Origin: RPQJ01 sp963712815
GTDB taxonomy: Bacteria > Pseudomonadota > Gammaproteobacteria > Steroidobacterales > Steroidobacteraceae
Reading direction: 5' to 3'
NCBI GenBank assembly: GCA_963712815.1
Contig: CAVQJL010000010.1
Location: 124,001 to 188,000, forward strand
Length of the DNA stretch: 64,000 nucleotides
Shown here piece after piece: positions 58,488-64,000 of the stretch. Numbering within the stretch: the stretch's first letter is position 1; each line of letters begins with the position of its first letter. The translations under genes and the position numbers were made by a program. The notes below the pieces were generated by a model that saw only the letters and a program-made list of their open reading frames with translations, was not told the DNA's origin and did not search any database.

Positions 58488-59396
58488 TCAGGCAGCGGCC
58501 GCCTCGGGTTCCGCCGTGGCTGCGGCTAGCAGCAGGTGCGCGCCGCTCACGTCGAACGGTCGCAGGCGATCGCAACCCAGACCCGCCTCGGTGAGCCACG
58601 CCCGCAGCAGTGCGAGCGGGTTGCTGTCCGGCGCGCGCCGCTCCAGCGCCTCGAATTCCTCTACGACGAGCAGCCGGCCCCCCGGCCGCAGGACCCGGGC
58701 CGCCTCGCGCAGTGCGTCCACGGGGCGCGTCTCCGGGGCGAGCACGCGGTCGACGATCGCGACGTCGAAGCCGTGCGACGGGTGCGGCAGCGCCGCGAGT
58801 TCCCCTCGCTGCAACACACAGTGGTTGAGGCCCGCGGAATGCAATCGTGCCCGCGCCCGCTGCACGACGGTTCGCGATGGGTTCATGCCGACGGCGCGTC
58901 GCACCCGGGGCCCGAGACCGACCAGGGACTCGTCGGGCGCGACACCGAAGTAGAGCAAGGCCCCGGCGCCCGGCTCGCCCATTTCGGCCGCGATCAGCGG
59001 GACGAGTTCGTCCGGTTCGGGGCCGCCGACCTCGCCCTCGCCCGTCGCGCCGCGGCCTGTCCGCACTTCGAGCACCCGCCGCATGCGCTCGAAATCGCCG
59101 GCGAGCGCCGGGTCGTCGGCGTCGATCTGCTCGAGCAGCAGGCGTGCCAGCCGGCCGCCTTCGGTGTCGCCAGCGACCCGGTAGAACATCCAATGCTGCT
59201 CGCGGAAACGCTCGAGCAGGCCACAGTCGTCGAGCAGCTTGAGGTGCCGAGAGACCCGGGGCTGGCTCTGGCCGAGGATCTCGGTCAGCTCGGAAACCGA
59301 GAATTCACCGCGGGCCAGGATAGCGAGCAGGCGGAGGCGCGAAGGCTCCGCGATTGCACGCAGGCGAGGCAGGAGCGTATCGAAGGACTCGGCCAT
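58488..59396 (-). CDS. sahR: ArsR-family regulator with SAM/SAH-binding methyltransferase-like domain (SahR type)
   Basis: The 302-residue protein has an ArsR winged helix at residues ~5-85 (RAIAEPSRLRLLAILARGEFSVSELTEILGQSQPRVSRHLKLLDDCGLLERFREQHWMFYRV) joined to a class I methyltransferase-like domain (FGVAPDESLVGLGPRVRRAVGMNPSRTVV, FDVAIVDRVLAPETRPVDALREAARVLRPGGRLLVVEEF). This architecture, next to metF-metH, matches SahR, a repressor of SAM-cycle genes that responds to S-adenosylhomocysteine. ATG 59396 lies 9 bases before a perfect palindrome likely to be its operator. Confidence 0.85.
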   Translation of the reverse strand: MAESFDTLLPRLRAIAEPSRLRLLAILARGEFSVSELTEILGQSQPRVSRHLKLLDDCGLLERFREQHWMFYRVAGDTEGGRLARLLLEQIDADDPALAGDFERMRRVLEVRTGRGATGEGEVGGPEPDELVPLIAAEMGEPGAGALLYFGVAPDESLVGLGPRVRRAVGMNPSRTVVQRARARLHSAGLNHCVLQRGELAALPHPSHGFDVAIVDRVLAPETRPVDALREAARVLRPGGRLLVVEEFEALERRAPDSNPLALLRAWLTEAGLGCDRLRPFDVSGAHLLLAAATAEPEAAAA

Positions 59397-59404
59397 ATGT
59401 CTCA

Positions 59405-59426
59405 AATATAAAGATGTCTTTATATT
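59405..59426. promoter_or_regulatory. Probable SahR operator palindrome
   Basis: The 10-base arms AATATAAAGA and TCTTTATATT are perfectly complementary around a TG spacer, in an AT-rich island. It sits directly upstream of the sahR-metF-metH operon and would overlap its promoter or 5' end. ArsR-family repressors commonly bind such sites. Confidence 0.75.
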
Positions 59427-59490
59427 CGGTCAATGACTCGAGCTTCAGCCGTACCGAGCCCTGAAAAGGACTTCAGCGCGGGCGGGTTGC

Positions 59491-60453
59491 TCAACGATCC
59501 AGCGGACTCTGCACGGCGTTCGCGCCCCGGCGCATGACGTGCGTGTAGATCTGCGTCGTCTTGACGTCCTTGTGGCCCAGCAGTTCCTGCACGGTGCGGA
59601 TGTCGTACCCGCGCTCGAGCAGGTGCGTCGCGAAGCTGTGCCGGAACGTGTGGCAAGAGGCCGGCTTCGCGATGCCGGCGGCCTTCACAGCGTCCTTCAC
59701 GCGGCGCTGCACGGTCTTCGGGTACACGTAGTGGCGACGCCAGGCGCCCGACCGCGGGTCGCGCGACGGCCGCTTCGCCGGGAACACGTACTGCCAACCC
59801 CACTGGAGGTGCGCGTTCGGATAATTGCGCTCGAGCGCGTGCGGCAGTTCGACGCCGGCATAACCACCCTGAGTCGCGACCTGGTGGTCGGCCTTAACCT
59901 TGACCAGATGCTGCTGCAGCGGCGCAACGAGCGCGTCGGGCAGGATGGCCGAGCGGTCCTTGCCGCCCTTGCCGCTGCGGACGATGAGCTGGCGGTACTC
60001 GAACTGCACGTCCTTGACGCGCAAGGTGAGCGCCTCGCGCAGCCGAAGGCCCGCACCGTAGAGCAGGCCGCCGATCAACCAATACTCGCCCTGCAGTTGT
60101 GAGAGCACGTCCCTCGCTTCGCCCGGCGTGAGCACGACCGGCAGGTGGCGGGACAGCTTCGCGCGCACGATGCCGTCGAGCCAAGGCAACTCGACCTGCA
60201 GGACCTTCTGGTAGAGAAACAGCAGAGCGGCCAGCGCATGGTTCTGCGTGGAAGCCGACACCTGGCGATCGACCGCGAGGTGCGTGAGGAACGCCTCGAT
60301 TTCCGCGGCGGCCATGTCGGCCGGATGGCGCTTGCCGTGGAACAGGACGAAGCGCCGCACCCAGAACAAGTACTGCTGCTCGGTGCGATAACTGTAGTGC
60401 AGCGTGCGCAGCTGGTTACGCACCTGGTCGAGCAACCGGGGCCTGGCTTCCAT
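59491..60453 (-). CDS. intI: Integron integrase (tyrosine recombinase)
   Basis: The 320-residue tyrosine recombinase has the catalytic set Arg ~137 (YGAGLRLREALTLRV), His/Arg ~268-271 (CHTFRHSFATHLLERG), His ~294 (LLGHKDVKTTQIYTHV) and Tyr ~303. The IntI-specific insertion, VELPHALERNYPNAHLQWGW plus QYVFPA (residues ~201-226), separates it from XerC/D. The frame is intact. It is divergent from the cassettes, the standard arrangement. The ATG start is at 60453. Confidence 0.95.
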   Translation of the reverse strand: MEARPRLLDQVRNQLRTLHYSYRTEQQYLFWVRRFVLFHGKRHPADMAAAEIEAFLTHLAVDRQVSASTQNHALAALLFLYQKVLQVELPWLDGIVRAKLSRHLPVVLTPGEARDVLSQLQGEYWLIGGLLYGAGLRLREALTLRVKDVQFEYRQLIVRSGKGGKDRSAILPDALVAPLQQHLVKVKADHQVATQGGYAGVELPHALERNYPNAHLQWGWQYVFPAKRPSRDPRSGAWRRHYVYPKTVQRRVKDAVKAAGIAKPASCHTFRHSFATHLLERGYDIRTVQELLGHKDVKTTQIYTHVMRRGANAVQSPLDR

Positions 60454-60619
60454 GCCGATTCGCGCTCCCGTGCTAATTGACGCCTAAGATCGCGGTGCGG
60501 TAGTAAAGACAAAGGCTTATCTAGGGAGCGAGCGTCTTATGTGGCAGGAATGCGTGATTTCGCCGGCTGCATATGCGGCAGGACCGCTGCTAATTGTTCC
60601 GGCCTAATTGTTGTTAGAC
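60454..60619. other. attI-like region with direct repeats and GTTAGAC core site
   Basis: This is the intI-to-first-cassette gap. The recombination core GTTAGAC is at 60613-60619. Its last six bases match, as complement, the R'' box GTCTAAC of the first cassette's attC, as expected after insertion. Repeats GCTAATTG (60472, 60589) and CCTAATTG (60603) may be integrase-binding repeats. A weak promoter-like pair (TTGACG 60477, TAGTAA 60501, spacing 18) could drive the cassettes. Confidence 0.7.
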
Positions 60620-60641
60620 AGCACTTTACTTGGTGTCGCGA

Positions 60642-61022
60642 ATGAAGATCGACCATCTGACCCTTCTGGTGTCATCCCTTGAACGAAGCATGCCCTACTA
60701 CGAGAGCCTGCTCCCGCTGCTCGGCTTCGTGAAGAAGAGAGATCACGTCTGGTCAAACCCCAACGGGTTGTTTCTGCAGTTCAATCAGGCCAAGTCGGGC
60801 ACGCGACCCTATGAGCGGTATGGCGCCGGAATGAATCATGTTGGCTTCTCTGCAGAGACTCCGGAGCAAGTGCATACGATTCGAGACGCAATGCAATTGG
60901 CAGGCTTCGAGGTGCCGGATATTCAGCATCTCAACGGGGCAGTCGCCTTGTTCATGAGAGATCCAGATGGCATACGATTCGAGATCACCGCGTACCCACC
61001 TGGGTCTGATCCGGTAGATTAG
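60642..61022 (+). CDS. VOC-family (glyoxalase/bleomycin-resistance fold) cassette protein
   Basis: The 126-residue protein of cassette 1 starts MKIDHLTLLVSSLERSMPYYESLLPLLGF and continues with GAGMNHVGFSAETPEQVHTIRDAM and FMRDPDGIRFEITAY. This is the paired beta-alpha-beta-beta-beta pattern with His and Glu ligand positions of VOC proteins. It could be a lyase, dioxygenase-like enzyme or drug-binding protein; no substrate can be given. ATG 60642 lies 22 bases after the attI core, so expression depends on a promoter in attI or intI. Confidence 0.85.
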   Translation: MKIDHLTLLVSSLERSMPYYESLLPLLGFVKKRDHVWSNPNGLFLQFNQAKSGTRPYERYGAGMNHVGFSAETPEQVHTIRDAMQLAGFEVPDIQHLNGAVALFMRDPDGIRFEITAYPPGSDPVD

Positions 61023-61030
61023 GCGGTGCT

Positions 61031-61121
61031 GTCTAACTATGCGTTAGAGCGGACCGATGGGAGAGGCTATCGTGTTTCCTGATGAACTGTCGGCCATCGG
61101 CCGCTCAACGCGCCGTTAGGC
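61031..61121 (+). other. attC recombination site 1 (intact)
   Basis: The R'' box GTCTAAC (61031-61037) and R' box GTTAGGC (61115-61121) flank a foldable core. 61041-61060 pairs with 61094-61111 over 18 base pairs, leaving two unpaired A residues (61046, 61053), the extrahelical bases that direct strand choice. The 91-base length is in the usual range. The R' TTAGGC belongs to cassette 2 and matches its own R'' box GCCTAAC at 61572. Confidence 0.9.
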
Positions 61122-61138
61122 CTCACACAAGGCCCACT

Positions 61139-61570
61139 ATGCCCGCATCTAGCAGTGTTCCACTAGTTGTCGCCGGCGGATTCAGCGCTGCGGCCGCAGT
61201 GGCACATCTCGCGTGCATCGTCGTTGGTCCACGGGCTTACAGGTTCATGGGTGCAGGTGAGGCCATGGCACGAGCAGTCGAAGCCGGCCGCCTTCAACCA
61301 ACGCTCGTCACATTGGCAATCAGCGTAGTCCTTCTGGTTTGGGCTGCCTTTGCCTTTTCAGGCGCTGGGGTCATCGGCCTTCTACCCTTCACCAAGGTGG
61401 CACTGGTCGTCATTACCGCGGTCTACCTTGCGCGCGCGGTCGCGTTTCCGCTACTGCGTCCCGCCTTCCCGGAGAACTCCGCCACCTTCTGGGTCGTGTC
61501 GTCCGCCATCTGCTTGGTCATCGGTTTGCTGCATGCTTATGGCTTGGCCTCCCGCTGGGCAGCGCTGTGA
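61139..61570 (+). CDS. Small four-helix membrane protein (cassette 2)
   Basis: The 143-residue protein has about four hydrophobic helices: VPLVVAGGFSAAAAVAHLACIVVG, LVTLAISVVLLVWAAFAF, IGLLPFTKVALVVITAVYLARAV and FWVVSSAICLVIGLLHAYGLA. The pattern, with AHLACIVVGPRAYRFMGAGEAMARAVEAG near the start, recurs in integron cassette proteins, but I cannot assign a function. ATG 61139 has AAGG seven bases upstream. It lies between attC1 and the truncated attC2. Confidence 0.82.
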   Translation: MPASSSVPLVVAGGFSAAAAVAHLACIVVGPRAYRFMGAGEAMARAVEAGRLQPTLVTLAISVVLLVWAAFAFSGAGVIGLLPFTKVALVVITAVYLARAVAFPLLRPAFPENSATFWVVSSAICLVIGLLHAYGLASRWAAL

Positions 61571-61571
61571 C

Positions 61572-61600
61572 GCCTAACCCTTCGTTCAAGCAGAGAGGCG
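61572..61600 (+). other. Truncated attC site 2
   Basis: GCCTAAC (61572-61578), followed by CCTTCGTTCAAGC, matches the left half of a common attC type and closely resembles the start of the site at 62079. No matching right half or GTTRRRY box is found before the next gene at 61655, so this junction looks deleted. Confidence 0.6.
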
Positions 61601-61654
61601 CCGGCACAAACAGCGCGTGTGGTTCAGCCACCGACGCCAAGACAGGAGAAGCCA

Positions 61655-62035
61655 ATGCCGCAGCAAGGCCTCGTCGTTTTCGCAAAGAGCAAGAAGCGCG
61701 TCTCCGCCTTCTACCAGCAGACACTGGATTTGGAGGTCATCGAATCAGACTCGTCGCACGATCTTCTTCGAGGCCAAGGCTACGAGGTCGTGGTCCACAC
61801 CATCCCACGGAAGTACGCGGCGGGGATCACCATCGTGAAGCCGCCGGAGCCCAGGGAAGAAACCCCCTTCAAGCCCACCTTCGTCGTCAACAGCTTGGCG
61901 CATGTTCGCCGTGCGGCGGAGGCTACAGGGGGCTTCCTCAAGCCGGAAGCTGGAGCTTGGCAGTTTCGCGGCCACGTCGTCATCGACGGCTGGGACCCCG
62001 AGGGTAATGTTGTCCAGTTCAAGCAGGCTGAGTAG
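61655..62035 (+). CDS. Second VOC-fold cassette protein
   Basis: The 126-residue protein starts MPQQGLVVFAKSKKRVSAFYQQTLDLEVIESDSSHDLL, with the later halves GYEVVVHTIPRKYAAGITI and GHVVIDGWDPEGNVVQFKQ, the VOC fold ending in a typical D-P-x-G-N-x-x-Q/E motif. It is unrelated at sequence level to the VOC protein of cassette 1. AGGAG lies six bases before ATG 61655, so it can be translated independently. No substrate can be named. Confidence 0.82.
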   Translation: MPQQGLVVFAKSKKRVSAFYQQTLDLEVIESDSSHDLLRGQGYEVVVHTIPRKYAAGITIVKPPEPREETPFKPTFVVNSLAHVRRAAEATGGFLKPEAGAWQFRGHVVIDGWDPEGNVVQFKQAE

Positions 62036-62078
62036 CAGCTCAGTCAAAGGTTCACCAAGCCACGCCGCGCGCAGTGCC

Positions 62079-62141
62079 GCCTAACCCCTCGTTCAAGCGG
62101 AGCGCCAACGGCATGTCGCCCGCTTGACTCGAAGGCTAGGC
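62079..62141 (+). other. Degenerate attC site 3
   Basis: GCCTAAC (62079-62085) and GCTAGGC (62135-62141) frame a 63-base element with partial internal pairing (GTTCAAGCGG near 62091 with CCGCTTGAC near 62119). The right box differs from GTTRRRY by one base (T to C at its second position), so recombination there would be impaired. Confidence 0.65.
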
Positions 62142-62184
62142 GTCGCAATCCACGTTCGGCGTCGCTCACAGCTCCGAGAATCCC

Positions 62185-62832
62185 ATGCCCAAGCTTCGCG
62201 TAGAGGGTTTCACGGTCTCCCTGGATGGCTTCGGCGCCGGCCCGGACCAAGACCTGAACAATCCACTCGGCGTGGGTGGCACCTCGCTTCATGGCTGGGC
62301 GCTCCCCACCCGGACGTTCCAGAAGCGCCTGTTTGGCAGCGACGGTGGAGACGACGGCTTGGACGAGAAATTTGCCGCACGAGGCTTCCACAATATCGGA
62401 GCGTGGATCCTGGGAAGGAACATGTTCGGGCCAGTCCGCGGACCCTGGCCTGACGAAAGCTGGCGAGGTTGGTGGGGCGAGAACCCTGTTTATCACGTCG
62501 CCGTGTTCGTGCTGACGCACTACGCGCGCGCGCCACTTGTCATGGATGGCGGAACCACTTTCTACTTTGTGACAGAGGGCCCTCTCGTCGCGCTCGAGCG
62601 CGCGCGTGAGGCCGCCAACGGCAAGGACGTGCGGGTTGGCGGCGGCGTCAATGTCATCCAGCAGTATCTTCACCAACGCCTCATCGACGAGATGCACATT
62701 GCCATCTCGCCGGTACTGCTTGGCGCCGGCGAGAGACTCTTTGAAGGTGTCAATCTCCCGGCCTTGGGGTACGCATGCACCGAGCATGAAGCGACGCCAA
62801 AGGCAACCCATATCGTTCTGTCGCGACAGTGA
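62185..62832 (+). CDS. RibD/dihydrofolate reductase-fold protein (cassette 4)
   Basis: The 215-residue protein starts MPKLRVEGFTVSLDGFGAGPDQDL. It contains NIGAWILGRNMFGPVRGPW, a GGTTFYFVTEGP strand and VRVGGGVNVIQQYLHQRLIDEMHIAISPVLLGAGERLFEG, the NADPH-binding and C-terminal signature of the RibD C-terminal/YyaP group. It is not a classical trimethoprim-resistant DfrA or DfrB. Physiological substrate unknown. It follows the degenerate attC3; no attC is visible after it. Confidence 0.85.
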   Translation: MPKLRVEGFTVSLDGFGAGPDQDLNNPLGVGGTSLHGWALPTRTFQKRLFGSDGGDDGLDEKFAARGFHNIGAWILGRNMFGPVRGPWPDESWRGWWGENPVYHVAVFVLTHYARAPLVMDGGTTFYFVTEGPLVALERAREAANGKDVRVGGGVNVIQQYLHQRLIDEMHIAISPVLLGAGERLFEGVNLPALGYACTEHEATPKATHIVLSRQ

Positions 62833-62999
62833 GCGACGTAGCAAGACGTGACCGCTGCGTCCGTGGTGTGGCCGCGGTTCACACTGGCCCATTGGCAACT
62901 GCGCGACTCACCAGCGACATCGAGGGGTGCGACAATGAAACGAGCGGTCCTCGGTCTCGTGCGTGTACTCGCTCAACGGCCAAGCCTTGAGGAAACCAT

Positions 63000-63644
63000 A
63001 TGACCAATATGAATAACCGGGTTCGGTTGTCGATCGAAATTGTCGTCGCTCTGGGCGTGCTGCTGGCGGCGCGGGCGCTGGTGCCGGACGTGGCCTATCG
63101 CAATTTTTATTTCATGGTGGCGACGCTGGCGGTCATCTTTGTGCTTGTGACCGTCTCTGGCGAGGGGCTTCGCAGTCTGGGGCTCGGCAAGCCCGCGAGC
63201 TGGAAGCGCTTTTTCGTCTGGACGGGCGTGGCGCTCGCCGGCACCGTGGTGATCGGGGTAGTGCTCTATCCCCTGATCGCCTCCTGGCTGCCCGCGCCCC
63301 AAGGTACAGGGGATAGCGTTGGCGGACCCGGCAGCCACCGCATTGCCACACTGATTCTGGTCGGATGGTTCGCTGCCGCTTTCGGCGAAGAAGTCACTTT
63401 TCGCGGCTTTGTCCTGCCGAGGCTGGCTGGCATCTTGGGAAGCACCGGTGCGGGATGGATTCTCGCCATTGTCGTCCAGGCGGCGATTTTTGCCGCGCTG
63501 CACGCCTCACAGCTCGGCATGGTGATCGCCGGGCTGTTTGGCCTCTTGTACGGCGTGGTGTTCTGGCGTTCCGGCCACTTGCTCTGGCCGGTGATCATCG
63601 CGCACGCACTACCGGACACAGTGTCCATACTCTCCGGTGGCTGA
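63000..63644 (+). CDS. CPBP-family intramembrane metalloprotease-like protein
   Basis: The 214-residue protein has about six membrane helices. The ABI/CPBP motifs are FGEEVTFRGFVLPRL (residues ~129-143, Glu-Glu-x3-Arg), FAALHASQ (His ~168) and VIIAHALPDTV (His ~202), the ligands of a Rce1-like intramembrane protease. Such proteins can process prenylated or other membrane proteins, or protect against bacteriocins. AGGA lies six bases before ATG 63000; a second ATG follows three codons later. Whether it is a cassette gene is uncertain: no attC flanks it. Confidence 0.85.
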   Translation: MTNMNNRVRLSIEIVVALGVLLAARALVPDVAYRNFYFMVATLAVIFVLVTVSGEGLRSLGLGKPASWKRFFVWTGVALAGTVVIGVVLYPLIASWLPAPQGTGDSVGGPGSHRIATLILVGWFAAAFGEEVTFRGFVLPRLAGILGSTGAGWILAIVVQAAIFAALHASQLGMVIAGLFGLLYGVVFWRSGHLLWPVIIAHALPDTVSILSGG

Positions 63645-63801
63645 ATAAAAGGGAGAGTCTGGTCGGGTCCGGTCCGTAACCAATGCCAAAGCGGAACATT
63701 AATCCGCCGAACCACCCGCTCCACCATGACGCGGCCTGGGGCTGGGCGGGTGAGCGCGAGCGTCACGCGACCGGAAAACTGGGAAACGAAAAGGGCCTCG
63801 A

Positions 63802-64000
63802 ATGATCGAATGGCGAACCGTGAGAAATGCACTCCGTGGAATTCAGACGAGCGGATTTCTGTCATTCCCGCGCCTGATCATCCTTGTTCTCGCCGGACTG
63901 CTCGTCTATTACCACACCTTCACCCTCTACGATCTGTATCTGGGCGCCGGCACCAGTGCTCGTACAGCATTCGAGTACGTACAGTCGGCCCTCCGTGTGG
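63802..64000 (+). CDS. Unidentified membrane protein, cut by window edge
   Basis: An open frame from ATG 63802 (MIEWRTVRNALRGIQTSGF) runs to the window end without a stop. It includes one clear membrane helix (LIILVLAGLLVYYHTFTLYDLYLGA). AAGGG lies six bases upstream of the start. Only 66 residues are visible, and I do not recognise a family. Confidence 0.5.
   Translation, partial: MIEWRTVRNALRGIQTSGFLSFPRLIILVLAGLLVYYHTFTLYDLYLGAGTSARTAFEYVQSALRV

Larger units (their letters stand above)
59491..62832. mobile_element. Integron: integrase gene, attI-like region and cassette array
   Basis: A minus-strand integron integrase gene is separated by ~160 bases from a set of plus-strand small genes. 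Cassette signals are visible: a GTTAGAC core (60613), an intact attC (61031-61121) and two degraded attC sites (61572 on; 62079-62141). The genes show lower GC and different codon use by eye from the backbone. The left boundary follows the sahR operon; the right boundary is unclear because no attC is visible after the RibD-like gene or the CPBP gene. Confidence 0.85.

Noticed and set aside
62185..62832. A trimethoprim-resistance dihydrofolate reductase cassette
   Set aside because: The protein belongs to the RibD C-terminal/YyaP-like group by its motifs and length, not DfrA or DfrB.
62968..62974. GCTCAAC near 62968, fitting the RYYYAAC box of an attC site
   Set aside because: No GTTRRRY partner or foldable arm follows before the CPBP start at 63000, so it is probably chance.

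Overview
The window is a GC-rich (by eye near 70%) bacterial chromosome fragment, most likely from a gammaproteobacterium. The evidence is the order lolB-ispE-tRNA-Gln-prs-rplY-pth-ychF next to hemA-prfA-prmC, together with a TorF-type porin, a PutA bifunctional enzyme and a PEP-CTERM protein. I cannot name a genus. Genes are tightly packed, many with 4-base ATGA/GTGA overlaps, and many use GTG starts.

Layout. 1-8.6 kb: end of a DnaQ-like exonuclease, then polyamine catabolism (aguB, puuC, the PuuR-like regulator, spuC) and acyl-CoA to acyl-phosphate to acid energy conservation (MaoC-Pta fusion, ackA), with a DUF937-OmpA protein. This stretch carries a striking density of single-base frameshifts. 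8.6-19.2 kb: a porin, then a cluster for PRPP and NAD salvage plus stress. It holds a phosphoribosyltransferase, a second PRPP synthetase, HPF, nicotinamidase, nicotinate phosphoribosyltransferase, two related APH-like kinases, a tandem Usp protein and a dicarboxylate symporter. 19.2-30.2 kb: housekeeping genes and two tRNAs. 30.3-35.7 kb: putA and a UbiB-family kinase. 35.8-38.5 kb: a secreted-protein module (PEP-CTERM protein, small secreted protein, PA-domain metalloprotease). 39-47.2 kb: a seven-gene menaquinone operon menF-D-H-B-A-C-E. 47.4-53.9 kb: PPIase, mtgA, a Baeyer-Villiger-type monooxygenase, a cation efflux protein, an acyl-CoA synthetase and a lipoprotein. 53.9-59.4 kb: the methionine-cycle operon sahR-metF-metH, preceded by a perfect 10-2-10 palindrome.

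59.5-63.6 kb: an integron. It has an integrase with the IntI-specific insertion on the minus strand, an attI-like region with a GTTAGAC core, and a divergent set of small, lower-GC genes: two VOC-fold proteins, a small membrane protein, a RibD/DHFR-like protein and a CPBP-family membrane protein. One attC site is intact, with both extrahelical bases visible; two others are truncated or mutated. The cassette region is the most interesting accessory part of the window. The last 200 bases begin an unidentified membrane protein cut by the window edge.

Nearly all inferred frameshifts are single-base insertions in genes whose proteins are otherwise well conserved. Sequencing or assembly error is therefore more likely than gene decay, especially in the first 8.6 kb.
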